Shown here: one piece after another, positions 1 through 6,989 of the stretch
How positions within the stretch are numbered: the stretch's first letter is position 1
Layout: every line of letters starts with the position of its first letter
Assembly (NCBI GenBank): GCA_947373185.1
Contig: CANBWP010000021.1
Span: 1 to 40,808 of the forward strand
Direction: 5' to 3'
From: Comamonadaceae bacterium
GTDB taxonomy: Bacteria > Pseudomonadota > Gammaproteobacteria > Burkholderiales > Burkholderiaceae_C
DNA length: 40,808 nucleotides
Notes under the pieces: model-generated
Told to the model about the DNA's origin: nothing
Database searches by the model: none
The model's input: only the letters and a program-made list of their open reading frames with translations
Program-made: the position numbers and the translations under genes

Positions 1-108
1 GGGCTCCTGCAACCACGCGTAGTAGCCACTGCGGTGAACGTCCAGCACCCGGCACATGCCGCTCAAGGTGAACTCTGCTCGGTGTGCCTTGATAAACGCG
101 TACTTCAC
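1..108 (-). CDS. IS3-family transposase OrfB, N-terminal part (cut by window edge)
   Basis: Thirty-six codons are visible on the minus strand in the -1 frame relative to orfA. The translation begins [13 protein letters not shown] and continues through [16 protein letters not shown], the conserved N-terminal HTH_21 region of IS3 OrfB integrase-type transposases. The catalytic DDE domain lies outside the window. The first codon may not be used as an independent start, because the product is probably made mainly as an OrfAB fusion. Confidence 0.85.
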   Translation of the reverse strand, partial: MKYAFIKAHRAEFTLSGMCRVLDVHRSGYYAWLQEP

Positions 109-404
109 TCGGACTGTTTGGCAAAGTACGCGGCGGCCTTTTTTAGGATATCGCGCTCCTCTGTGGTGCGCCTGAGTTCAGCCTTCAAACGGTTGAGCTC
201 TGCCTGCATTGACTTCATGTCATCAATGGCAACAGGCTGATTGGTGTCTTTGAATTTCTTGACCCACTTGTACAGAATTTGATCCCCGATGCCCAACCGC
301 TTGGCAACATCGACGACCGGGTGGCCTTTGTCGATGACTTGGCGCACGGCCTCTTCTTTGAACTCAGGTGTGTATTTGGCTCTTTGCATTTGCATTTCTC
401 CCAT
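105..404 (-). CDS. IS3-family transposase OrfA (helix-turn-helix subunit)
   Basis: This 99-residue protein is the DNA-binding subunit of an IS3-type transposase. Residues about 10-55 form the HTH_Tnp_1 domain, with the family's typical [13 protein letters not shown] start and a LYKWVKKF recognition-helix region. Residues about 60-95 form a leucine-zipper-like coiled coil ending in [14 protein letters not shown], a hallmark of OrfA proteins. The length is normal for the family. Near its 3' end is the slippery heptamer A AAA AAG (138-144, minus strand), where a -1 shift would fuse OrfA to OrfB and make the OrfAB transposase. The start codon follows a purine-rich stretch. The gene looks intact. 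Confidence 0.9.
   Translation of the reverse strand: MGEMQMQRAKYTPEFKEEAVRQVIDKGHPVVDVAKRLGIGDQILYKWVKKFKDTNQPVAIDDMKSMQAELNRLKAELRRTTEERDILKKAAAYFAKQSE
138..144 (-). promoter_or_regulatory. Programmed -1 frameshift heptamer A AAA AAG
   Basis: On the minus strand the orfA reading frame runs cta aaa aag gcc, giving the classic A-AAA-AAG slippery heptamer known from IS3-family elements. OrfB is in the -1 frame, and its possible GTG start (106-108) overlaps the orfA stop at 105-107. This arrangement fits OrfAB fusion by frameshifting. Frameshifting itself is inferred. Confidence 0.7.
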
Positions 405-425
405 TCAGATTTTGACAATAATATT

Positions 426-450
426 TGTCTACTAAATTGGGGGAATGCAA
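426..450. repeat. Terminal inverted repeat of the left IS3 element
   Basis: Read on the plus strand it begins TGTCTACTAAATTGGGGG. It has two mismatches to the reverse complement of 3945-3969. It marks the outer boundary of the element, so unique sequence begins at about 451. Confidence 0.75.
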
Positions 451-564
451 CTATTCTTGGTGCTTAGCTTGGTTGTTAACAGACATCGCTTGCCCATAGG
501 GCGTGATCGTCTCAACTTGCTTCTGCCATTCAAGAAATAGCAGTTGACATTCATGAAAAAAAGC

Positions 565-599
565 AAAGCCACTGACTTCAAATATCAGTGGCTTTTTTT
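565..599. terminator. Bidirectional rho-independent terminator
   Basis: Arms AAAGCCACTGA (565-575) and TCAGTGGCTTT (585-595) pair perfectly around a 9-nt loop. The hairpin is preceded by an A run and followed by a T run (593-599), so it can work in both directions. On the minus strand it lies about 235 bp past the TonB receptor gene. On the plus strand no gene precedes it now, which suggests the gene it once served was lost next to the IS. Confidence 0.75.
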
Positions 600-628
600 A
601 TGAACGCAATTTCAATTTAGGTTGTTGG

Positions 629-647
629 AACTTTTGAATAAAGTTTG
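629..647. repeat. Palindromic repeat AACTTT-TGAAT-AAAGTT, copy A
   Basis: The sequence AACTTTTGAATAAAGTTTG occurs identically at 629-647, 3035-3053 and 3322-3340, and as a variant at 3816-3833. The core is a perfect 6-bp inverted repeat around TGAAT. Similarity to copy B extends outside the core (upstream TTGTTRG, downstream GACCTTG and a diverged tract), so the repeated unit is longer than 19 bp. Confidence 0.75.
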
Positions 648-787
648 TGACCTTGCCGATTTGATTGAGGCTCGCTCTTCTCGCGGCTACGCAAAAACCT
701 TTGTTCTAAGTTGCTTTCAGCTTGGAGACCGTGCTTGTGGGTTGGCGTGGAGATCAAGTGTCGTTTTAAACAACAGAGGGTGGCGGT

Positions 788-802
788 GTCCTTTTAAAGG
801 AC
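788..802. repeat. Palindrome GTCCTTT-N-AAAGGAC, copy 1
   Basis: A perfect 7-bp inverted repeat around a single T. The same palindrome, with A at the centre, occurs at 3848-3862 near the other end of the island. Both are followed by ACAA. Their role is unknown. Confidence 0.65.
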
Positions 803-834
803 AACTTTAAGTGGTTTTACTGAGGTTTGGAAGC

Positions 835-2916
835 TCACTTGAACTTATGAGTCAAAGTCACTCTTAGTGAGCGTGGCTCAGTTGGATGAATGTGTCTGTC
901 AAATACAGGGGCAGTTTCATTTGCCAACTGTGAAGAATATGCGTATTCAATGTCATTGGCTTTTTGATTGAGCAAGTTGTAAACATCAAATGCCAACTTG
1001 GTTTGCGAATTGATTTTGTAGCCAACTCGCAAGTTTGCAAGTGATGATGCATTTGATTTGATAATGCCATCTTCAGTCAAAGGTCTAGGACCGAAGTAAC
1101 GTAAGCGAACAGAACCAAACCAAGGTCCTGCGTTGTCAATTGTCAATCCAATGTTAGCTGTTGAACTTACAGCACCTGGTATGAATGTTTGTTGATTTTC
1201 TTCAGATACAAAGCGTGAATGAGCCCACGCCAAATCCAAATCTAAACTCAAATTGTTATTGATTGCATAGAAGTTATTCCACTCAACACCATATCGCTTA
1301 GATGGAGAGCTGGGTTCAGTTGTTCCTGCGTCACCAATAAACAATAGTTCTGACGCCATATTCAGTTTCCAAAGCGCAACATTTGATTTCCAGCCTTTAA
1401 CAAGCTCTGTGCGAATTCCCAATTCAGAGCCTATGGCTTTGACCAATGGATTAACTTTGGATACAGGCGTTGTTCTGTCAACAGGATCTACAGTGATTGT
1501 TGTGCCCCGCGCATCATTTGAATGAAAGCCCGCACCAAAGTTGGCGTAAAACTCTGTAGAGCCAACGGGTCCGTAAATCAGGCTTAGTTTGGGAGAAACT
1601 TTTTGATCCGAGGACTTACCTGAGTTGGCTGCCACATTGGATCTCACATCAAACTGATATGCGTCTGCTCTTGCACCTAAGATAGAACGAAAACTGGGTG
1701 TCCAACGAGTTTCGTTTTGTCCCCAAAAAGAAATGCTGTTTTGTTTAACGGTGTCTTCACGAACAGTTCCGTTGATCTTCCGTTTGGTTGTTTGATAAAG
1801 CCCCACGGGGTTGATGTTGTCGGAGCGTCCATCTATACCGAATGAAAATGCTGTTTCGTATGTTTTGTTGAAAACACTTAACTGGCTGTATCTAGCTTCT
1901 GAGATGCCAAAGCCAAATGCCTTACGCTTTTCTGCTTGCTTGAATTGATCGCTAAGTGAGCAGTTGCCAGTTGCTTCAATGCTGCCCGCGCAATATTCAA
2001 AGTTTGACCAAAGATCAAGGGCAGAATCTAGCGCCCAAAAACTTGCTTTTGATTGACGATCATTGCCAGTTTGAGCCCATTGACTGGACAAGCTGTAACG
2101 ATGAGTCTCGCCGCCTGTGGTCGGATCAGCAGATCCAAAGCGGTCAATGATGCCTTGACTCACAGCACGCAGTGGAATTTGATCGGTTGAAACCCAACTG
2201 CTTTTGTAAAGCATTCCAGTCACTGAGTAGCCGTTGACACGAGTTCCATTCGTAAAACTTAAAACGCCGTTGATCTTTTGATAGTTCTCTGGAACAACCC
2301 AATGACCGTCGTTTCTAAAAACTTCCAAACCATATAACCATTGACCTTCTAATCGTTTTGGAGATCCAGCGAGCAGAAACCTTTTGTAGCCGTTGGCGCC
2401 TGCAGTGATTTCAGCCAGATGCCCATCCATCTTTTTAAGATATTCAATTCGTGCTGATCCTGCCGCTGAAAAGTCGCCATCTAACGCTGAATAAGTGCCT
2501 TTTCTGTAAGCGATCTGGTCCACCAGTTCAGGGATCAGGAAGTTCAAGTCTGTGTAGCCTTGACCGTGAGCGTGAGTTGGCATATTGGCAGGAACGCCAT
2601 TGACGAAGGTTGCGAAGTCAGTACCGTGATCTAAGTTGAAACCGCGCAAGAAGTATTGATTTGCTTTCCCGTCGCCTGCGTGTTGGGTCACGATGAGTCC
2701 AGGAACCATTTCCATAACTTCACCAGGACGCAAGATGGGCAATGCCGCGATACGAAGTCCAGAAACAATGCCTTCGCTTCCTGAGTTAGCGATGCCAGTT
2801 AAGTTCTCTGCTTTTGAGCGAATCTCAATTGTTCCAGCTGTGTCTGTACTTTGAGCCAAAGCAATGGATATATATAGTGCGCCTGATAACACCAGCAAGG
2901 GTTTGAATCTAAACAT
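835..2916 (-). CDS. TonB-dependent outer-membrane receptor
   Basis: This 693-residue protein is an outer-membrane beta-barrel that imports a ligand using energy from TonB-ExbB-ExbD. A signal peptide covers residues 1-21 (cleavage after ALA). TIEIRS at 29-34 is a possible TonB box. The plug domain follows at about 50-160, with PGEVMEMVPGL, QYFLRGFNLDHGTDF and a GTYSALDGDFSAAGSARI segment. The remainder is barrel, ending near DVYNLLNQKANDIEYAY and the C-terminal strand VTLTHKFK. The length is typical. No TonB, permease or regulator gene is adjacent, so the substrate is unknown. Base composition is clearly more AT-rich than the rest of the window, consistent with acquisition on the IS-bounded segment. 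The upstream purine stretch GATTAAAG is only a weak ribosome binding site. Confidence 0.9.
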   Translation of the reverse strand: MFRFKPLLVLSGALYISIALAQSTDTAGTIEIRSKAENLTGIANSGSEGIVSGLRIAALPILRPGEVMEMVPGLIVTQHAGDGKANQYFLRGFNLDHGTDFATFVNGVPANMPTHAHGQGYTDLNFLIPELVDQIAYRKGTYSALDGDFSAAGSARIEYLKKMDGHLAEITAGANGYKRFLLAGSPKRLEGQWLYGLEVFRNDGHWVVPENYQKINGVLSFTNGTRVNGYSVTGMLYKSSWVSTDQIPLRAVSQGIIDRFGSADPTTGGETHRYSLSSQWAQTGNDRQSKASFWALDSALDLWSNFEYCAGSIEATGNCSLSDQFKQAEKRKAFGFGISEARYSQLSVFNKTYETAFSFGIDGRSDNINPVGLYQTTKRKINGTVREDTVKQNSISFWGQNETRWTPSFRSILGARADAYQFDVRSNVAANSGKSSDQKVSPKLSLIYGPVGSTEFYANFGAGFHSNDARGTTITVDPVDRTTPVSKVNPLVKAIGSELGIRTELVKGWKSNVALWKLNMASELLFIGDAGTTEPSSPSKRYGVEWNNFYAINNNLSLDLDLAWAHSRFVSEENQQTFIPGAVSSTANIGLTIDNAGPWFGSVRLRYFGPRPLTEDGIIKSNASSLANLRVGYKINSQTKLAFDVYNLLNQKANDIEYAYSSQLANETAPVFDRHIHPTEPRSLRVTLTHKFK

Positions 2917-3034
2917 CTTTAATCAAAGTATTACGAATTTAAAATTCATCATACTTGAGTTGAATTTAGTAAAACTCACAGATAAGTTTCGCTGCCATCA
3001 GAATTTTGAGCAAACGAATTGGGCTGATTGTTAG

Positions 3035-3053
3035 AACTTTTGAATAAAGTTTG
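3035..3053. repeat. Palindromic repeat, copy B
   Basis: Identical to copy A over 19 bp (AACTTTTGAATAAAGTTTG). It sits between the receptor gene and the truncated VOC gene. Its flanks are partly conserved with copy A, with ATTGTTAG before it and GGACCTTG after it. Confidence 0.75.
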
Positions 3054-3062
3054 GGACCTTGA

Positions 3063-3305
3063 TTTGGATTAGCTTATCGGGTATTTGGGCGGTGCGTAGG
3101 AATTGCTGTGTCTGGTTCGGCTTCTGCGGGTCTAGGTGTTGAGATAGCACTTGTCACGGATGATGTTGCTTCCGCTTATACAAAAGCCCTTGGCGCAGGT
3201 GCTATGTCTATCAAAGAGCCATTGGCAAAACCTTGGGGGCAAATCGTTGCTTATGTCAGGTGTCCTGATGGAACACTTGTTGAGATTTGCTCGCCCGTTT
3301 CTTGA
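3063..3305 (+). pseudogene. VOC-superfamily (glyoxalase-like) gene, 5'-truncated
   Basis: The open frame starts right after a stop at 3060-3062. A possible GTG start at 3108 would give 65 residues. From about 3111 the translation reads like the C-terminal half of a bleomycin-resistance/glyoxalase family protein: GVEIALVTDDVASAYTKAL, then KPWGQIVAYVRCPDGTLVEICSPV, where the last Glu would be a metal ligand. Family members have about 120-130 residues, so the N-terminal half with the first metal ligand is missing. The loss lies beside repeat copy B, which ends 10 bp upstream. It is probably non-functional unless it can pair with another half-domain. Confidence 0.7.
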
Positions 3306-3321
3306 AGACGCAGATTCTCAA

Positions 3322-3340
3322 AACTTTTGAATAAAGTTTG
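3322..3340. repeat. Palindromic repeat, copy C
   Basis: Identical 19-bp copy beginning 16 bp after the stop codon of the truncated VOC gene and 51 bp before the intact VOC gene. Confidence 0.75.
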
Positions 3341-3391
3341 GGGTCAAGAAGGATGGTGTATAAATTCATTTATAAATTTATCTGAATCCAA

Positions 3392-3802
3392 ATGGCAAAG
3401 AAAATTCATTCACCATATCAAGCTCTTTGCGTGTTCGCAAAACAAGTAGATATAGTCTCATTGTTCTATCAGCAGGCTTTGGGATTGAAGGTTGAAGTTT
3501 CAGACAAAACCCACGATCTCTTAGTGGGACAAAACTACGAAGTAGTTGTGCACGCTATTTCCAAAGCATATGCACAAGGCATAGAAATTGAATCACCGCC
3601 AAAACGAAGAGATGATGTAGCGTTGAAGCCTACATTTGTTGTGGACGATCTAGAGGTGGTGCGAGCCGCCGCCAAAGCCAATGGTGGATTTCTCAAACCT
3701 ATCAAGCAAGCCTGGCGCATTCGTGGCTTTATTGTGCTGGATGGGTGTGATCCAGAAGGCAATATCATTCAATTTAAACAGTTGGATCCTGAGTCGCAAT
3801 AG
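3392..3802 (+). CDS. VOC-superfamily (glyoxalase/bleomycin-resistance-like) protein
   Basis: This 136-residue single-domain protein has the paired beta-alpha-beta-beta-beta layout of the vicinal oxygen chelate fold. The first module, about residues 5-58, holds VDIVSLFYQQALGLKVEV. The second, about 78-130, starts at KPTFVVDDLEVV and ends in LDGCDPEGNIIQFKQ, the family's typical closing motif with a potential metal-binding Glu. Function within the family (isomerase, antibiotic binding, dioxygenase) cannot be told from the sequence. The gene is complete. It starts at an ATG after an AT-rich leader with a TATAAATT stretch, and is followed 13 bp later by repeat copy D. It is not the missing half of the truncated VOC gene upstream, which belongs to a different subfamily. 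Confidence 0.8.
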   Translation: MAKKIHSPYQALCVFAKQVDIVSLFYQQALGLKVEVSDKTHDLLVGQNYEVVVHAISKAYAQGIEIESPPKRRDDVALKPTFVVDDLEVVRAAAKANGGFLKPIKQAWRIRGFIVLDGCDPEGNIIQFKQLDPESQ

Positions 3803-3815
3803 TTCTGCAAAACAA

Positions 3816-3833
3816 AAGTTTGAATAAAGTTTG
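3816..3833. repeat. Palindromic repeat, diverged copy D
   Basis: AAGTTTGAATAAAGTTTG keeps the GAATAAAGTTTGGG half of the other copies but has a changed left arm. It lies 13 bp after the intact VOC gene, matching the placement of copy C after the truncated VOC gene. Confidence 0.6.
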
Positions 3834-3847
3834 GGCTCTATGAGGAT

Positions 3848-3862
3848 GTCCTTTAAAAGGAC
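3848..3862. repeat. Palindrome GTCCTTT-N-AAAGGAC, copy 2
   Basis: The second copy of the 7-bp inverted repeat seen at 788-802, here with a central A. Downstream, an ACCGTGCTT tract at about 3910 resembles ACCGTGCTT at about 729, which lies upstream of copy 1. The two island ends therefore share rearranged pieces. Confidence 0.6.
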
Positions 3863-3944
3863 AAACTATGCGTATAAATCGTTAAGTCTGGTTCGGCTTT
3901 GGCTGGTGAACCGTGCTTTTGGTTTCTTGTGGTCAAGAGATGTC

Positions 3945-4024
3945 TGGCATTCCCCCAATTTTGTAGACACTCTTCATAGTGCAATTTGACGTCTCTCGAA
4001 CTCACCAAGAGTGAGGGCTTTGTT
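3945..4024 (-). mobile_element. IS3-family element remnant, 3' end only
   Basis: A 25-bp terminal inverted repeat (3945-3969, starting TGGCATTCCCCCAATTTTG) is followed inward by the last codons of an OrfB transposase on the minus strand. These read NKALTLGEFERRQIAL and end at a stop at 3974-3976. The LxxxEFERR tail is typical of IS3 OrfB C-termini. Nothing else of the element remains. It has the same orientation as the element at 1-450, so 451-3944 is bounded by same-direction IS sequences. The inner limit of the remnant (about 4024-4036) is uncertain. Confidence 0.7.
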
Positions 4025-4028
4025 GCCA

Positions 4029-4232
4029 TCAATCGCCAGCGGAACCACCTCCATCGCTGCTGCCTGCGTCAGAACTGTCGCTTGAATTGTTTGGATGAAG
4101 GGCGTGATTGGCGCTAGAGAAGATCAGCGCTTGAGTCATCAAGTCATCGCTTGCACATTTTTTTTCTTCATCGGAAAGTTCAATGCTTTCGTTCGGTTTT
4201 GAATTGAAAAATTTTGCAATCCAGTTAAACAT
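4029..4232 (-). CDS. Small protein with Ser/Asp/Gly-rich tail, possibly cut at its C-terminus
   Basis: This 67-residue protein begins MFNWIAKFFN, followed by a charged middle (ELSDEEKK) and a low-complexity tail of Ser, Asp and Gly. I do not recognise a functional family. A strong ribosome binding site (GGAGAAGG) lies 4 nt before the ATG on the minus strand, so it is probably a real gene. Its stop codon lies within a few bases of the IS remnant at 3945-4024, so the original tail was probably longer and the present stop was created by the insertion. Confidence 0.55.
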   Translation of the reverse strand: MFNWIAKFFNSKPNESIELSDEEKKCASDDLMTQALIFSSANHALHPNNSSDSSDAGSSDGGGSAGD

Positions 4233-4282
4233 GGTCCTTCTCCGCTAGATATTCGAACTCAAAAAAAGTGATTGGCCATTGC

Positions 4283-5443
4283 TTATTCCGTGCTGTGCGA
4301 TGCCTTCCATGCCATGGCTGCCTTCACGCGCTTCTCCACAGAAGGGTGGCTGTAGAAAATAAATTCTTCAAGGGGGCTGGGCCTCGGATCTCGGTATTCA
4401 GCTGTTTTGACCAACGCAGTGGCCATGGCGTCTGGCAAGTTGACGGTTTGATAAGCGTATTGATCGGCTTCAATTTCACCGTACCGAACGACAAAGTTGG
4501 TAATGGGTTGTGCCATCAAACTTAGAAACGAAACGCACAACAACAAAACGGGAATGCCGCGAGGCTCTGAAATGAGAGAAGAAGACCCCATGGACTTCGC
4601 AACTTGAGAAAACATCGCGTTGGTGAAGTAAAAGAAAAGCATCGAAAGCAGGGTGGCCATGAGCACCATATTCCAGACGTGTCCTGACACGTAATGCCCA
4701 ATCTCGTGACCCGTCACGGCTTTCACTTCGTCCAATGACGCTGATTTGAGGGCCACATCGGAAATTGCAATGCGGGCACTGGCGCCCAGTCCTGAGACGT
4801 TGGCTGTAAATCGATTGGATTGACGCGAGCCGTCGTAGACGAAGATGCGATCGGGCTGAATGTTGGCTTGTTTGGCCAAGACTTCCAGTGCTTGTCTCAC
4901 CTCACCCTGGGGCAACGGGGTGTATTTGTTAAAGAGAGGTTCAATCCAGACAGGACCCAAGAGCATCATGGCCGTCATCGACACGGCCGACAGTGCGCCC
5001 GACCACGCCCACCAGTGTTTGCCAACCCGGCGGATGAAAAAATAAATGCCAGAAAAAAACAAGCCTCCCAAGAGGGACGAAAGGAGGAGTGAAACACTGC
5101 CTTGGCTCAGAAAGTCAAGAACGGGTTGGCTTGTTTTGTCGTAGGCGACCTCGCGCCACCAATCTTGATAAATCGACCATGGCAGCATGAGCAAAGAAGA
5201 GAGAAAGACATAGGCGCCGCTGACTGCAAAGGACTTCAACCATAGACTTCTTTTGTGCAGTTTGCCCTCCAGGTTTTCGAGAATTCGGAACCTCACAAAT
5301 ACCCAAGTGGTCAATGCAGAGATCAGAAATCCCCACAGCAACATCCAGTGAGAGCCCGTTGTGTAGGCGGCTGCTTTGGCCAGCGCTTCAGGTCCTAAGG
5401 CGTTGATGTAAGTGTCTGTGGCCAGTTGCACATCCAATGTCAT
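4283..5443 (-). CDS. M48 family (Ste24-type) membrane metalloprotease
   Basis: This 386-residue integral-membrane zinc endopeptidase is related to the CAAX prenyl protease Ste24. The zinc motif HEIGH is at residues 246-250. The third ligand is Glu325 in EIEADQYA. NRFTANVSG near 210 is the conserved substrate-strand segment, and SHPSVEKRV near the C-terminus is also typical. About six or seven hydrophobic segments (for example 33-50, 70-90, 115-137, 145-165, 256-275, 297-320) place it in the inner membrane with the active site facing inside. Bacteria do not prenylate proteins, so a quality-control role is likely. Its start lies 2 bp after the stop of the SRPBCC gene on the same strand, so the two are probably co-transcribed. 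Confidence 0.9.
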   Translation of the reverse strand: MTLDVQLATDTYINALGPEALAKAAAYTTGSHWMLLWGFLISALTTWVFVRFRILENLEGKLHKRSLWLKSFAVSGAYVFLSSLLMLPWSIYQDWWREVAYDKTSQPVLDFLSQGSVSLLLSSLLGGLFFSGIYFFIRRVGKHWWAWSGALSAVSMTAMMLLGPVWIEPLFNKYTPLPQGEVRQALEVLAKQANIQPDRIFVYDGSRQSNRFTANVSGLGASARIAISDVALKSASLDEVKAVTGHEIGHYVSGHVWNMVLMATLLSMLFFYFTNAMFSQVAKSMGSSSLISEPRGIPVLLLCVSFLSLMAQPITNFVVRYGEIEADQYAYQTVNLPDAMATALVKTAEYRDPRPSPLEEFIFYSHPSVEKRVKAAMAWKASHSTE

Positions 5444-5445
5444 GG

Positions 5446-5859
5446 TCAGTTACTCTGTTTGTTTTCGACGTGTTGGGCAAAACGGTTCAAGATGGCCTGC
5501 CAACCCGCTTGTTGTTGTTCAACCGAATGCTCCTCTTCGGCCACAAAGCTCAAGTGCACAAGAACACCGTCGTTTGTTGGTCTGAATTCAACGCTGGCTG
5601 AGCGATCGCCAAATGCGTATTCGATCAGTTCGTGGTGCACGATCTTGGTGTAGGTGCCCGCAAAGTCAAATCCAAAACTGCCATCCTTGGCTTCCATGCG
5701 AGACGAGAAAACCCCACCAACACGCAAATCCACTTTGGACGCTGTGGTGTGCCAATCATCGGAGGCGGCATTCCATTGCTGGATGTCTTCGGGGGTGGTG
5801 TAGGCGGCCCACACTTTCTCAATGGGTGCGTGAACGATGGTTTCAATGGTGATGTTCAT
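5446..5859 (-). CDS. SRPBCC family protein (AHSA1-like)
   Basis: This 137-residue protein belongs to the START/SRPBCC fold in the Activator-of-Hsp90-ATPase-like subfamily. It opens with the typical TIVHAPIEKVWAAYTTPEDIQQWN and has the central DLRVGGVFSSRMEAKDGS segment. The C-terminal helix is AGWQAILNRFAQHVE. Such proteins form a hydrophobic cavity, and the ligand is usually unknown. A good ribosome binding site (GGAGGG) precedes the ATG. It is the first gene of a two-gene unit with the M48 protease, and is divergent from the Bug protein gene at 5975. Confidence 0.85.
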   Translation of the reverse strand: MNITIETIVHAPIEKVWAAYTTPEDIQQWNAASDDWHTTASKVDLRVGGVFSSRMEAKDGSFGFDFAGTYTKIVHHELIEYAFGDRSASVEFRPTNDGVLVHLSFVAEEEHSVEQQQAGWQAILNRFAQHVENKQSN

Positions 5860-5974
5860 GGGGGCCCTCCGTTTGAGTTGTCTGATTAAATTGAGTCAAT
5901 CGAGTGGAGGTCCAACGCGTTGCCCCCGCTTTCAGACATGATAAAGTGAAATCTGATTTTGATGAAAGGTTCTC

Positions 5975-6952
5975 ATGCGGTACTTCAAACAAGTGTTGAG
6001 CTGTGCGCTGGGTCTGTTGGCTTTGCACAGCTTTGCCCAGACCACTGCCGCCAAAGATTACCCCAACAAGCCGATCAAGATGGTCATTCCTTATGCGGCG
6101 GGTGGCCCGATGGATTTCATTGGACGCACGCTCAGCCCCCGTTTAACGCAGGCACTGGGCCAACCCATTGTGATTGACAACCGTGCAGGTGCCGGCGGCG
6201 CCATTGGCACCGATGTCGTTGCCAAGGCCGCGCCCGATGGCTATACCTTGCTCAACACCTCTTCCAGCCATGCCAGCTTGCCCGTCGTCATGGCCAGCTT
6301 GCCCTTCGATCCCGTCAAAGACTTTGCACCCATCACCTTGGTGGCCAACAGTGTGGGCTTTGTGTTGGCCGCCAGGCCTGACCTTCCCGTTAAAAATTTA
6401 AAGGAGTTGTTGGCAGACGCCAAAGCCAATCCAGGGAAATACACCTTTGGCTCGGGCGGTGTGGGCAATGTCATGCACTTTGCCGCAGAGTTTTTAAGCG
6501 CCAGCGCCGATGTGAAACTGACGCATGTGCCTTTCAAAGGCGTGAGTCAGTCCTTGAACGATTTGGTTGCGGGCCGCATTGATTTTGTGATTGGTGCGCC
6601 GACGGCCGTTCTGCCTTTGATCAAGGCCGGCAAACTCAAAGCGCTGGCCATCACAGCGCGCAAACGTTGGAGTGAGTTGCCTGATGTTCCCACCATCGAT
6701 GAGGCCGGCGTGAAAGGCTTTGTTTACACACCTTGGTATGGCTTTTGGTTTCCAGCGGGTGTGCCCCAAGAGCAAGTCAACCGTGTGCGCAACGAAGTGG
6801 CCAAAATATTAGAAGAACCAGAGATCAAGCGTGCCTTTGCTGAGCAAGGTTTTGCTGTGGTGGGTTCAACGCCTGCAGAATTCAACAAAATCGTTGTGGA
6901 TGAAATTGCCATGAACAAGAAATTGGCGACACGTGTCGATTTCACGCAATAA
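5975..6952 (+). CDS. Bug-family tripartite tricarboxylate transporter binding protein
   Basis: This 325-residue periplasmic solute-binding protein of the Bug (TctC-like) family binds carboxylates in a two-lobed cleft. The signal peptide covers about residues 1-21 (cleavage near SFAQ). Typical family segments follow: [84 protein letters not shown], and the C-terminal FAEQGFAVVGSTPAEF. No TctA or TctB membrane gene is near, which is usual for the many orphan Bug proteins of Burkholderiales. The ligand cannot be read from the sequence. It is divergently oriented from the SRPBCC gene. Confidence 0.9.
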   Translation: MRYFKQVLSCALGLLALHSFAQTTAAKDYPNKPIKMVIPYAAGGPMDFIGRTLSPRLTQALGQPIVIDNRAGAGGAIGTDVVAKAAPDGYTLLNTSSSHASLPVVMASLPFDPVKDFAPITLVANSVGFVLAARPDLPVKNLKELLADAKANPGKYTFGSGGVGNVMHFAAEFLSASADVKLTHVPFKGVSQSLNDLVAGRIDFVIGAPTAVLPLIKAGKLKALAITARKRWSELPDVPTIDEAGVKGFVYTPWYGFWFPAGVPQEQVNRVRNEVAKILEEPEIKRAFAEQGFAVVGSTPAEFNKIVVDEIAMNKKLATRVDFTQ

Positions 6953-6989
6953 AAGGACCTTCGCAAAGGGTCGCTCCACTTCAAACCGC

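Larger units (their letters stand above)
1..450 (-). mobile_element. IS3-family insertion sequence, 5' part (runs off the left edge)
   Basis: The outer end is a 25-bp terminal inverted repeat at 426-450. It matches at 23 of 25 positions the repeat of a second element end at 3945-3969. Inward lie orfA (105-404) and the start of orfB (1-108), both on the minus strand, in the usual IS3 order and in the -1 frame relation. The 3' part is outside the window, so it is not known whether the element is complete. The family call rests on the orfA/orfB architecture, the frameshift heptamer and the typical OrfB N-terminus. Confidence 0.85.
451..834. other. Gene-poor AT-rich spacer with terminator and repeats
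   Basis: I see no convincing gene in these 384 bases. They hold a terminator-like hairpin (565-599), one copy of a palindromic repeat (629-647) and a second palindrome (788-802). A 62-codon open frame at 622-810 runs across both repeats and has no recognisable domain. The stretch just inside the IS boundary (451-540) has short open frames on both strands that might be remnants of a disrupted gene, but I cannot identify one. Confidence 0.6.

Noticed and set aside
451..545. Short open frames on both strands next to the IS boundary as remnants of a disrupted gene
   Set aside because: Neither frame shows family similarity I can recognise, and both are under 35 codons. They are not reported as genes.
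622..810. A 62-codon plus-strand open frame in the islet
   Set aside because: It starts inside the repeat region, runs across both repeat types and has no domain, ribosome binding site or sensible composition.
600..3920. The repeats as integron attC sites with gene cassettes
   Set aside because: The units are repeat-delimited, but I could not find paired RYYYAAC/GTTRRRY core sites with the expected spacing, and no integrase gene is in view. Kept only as an open question.
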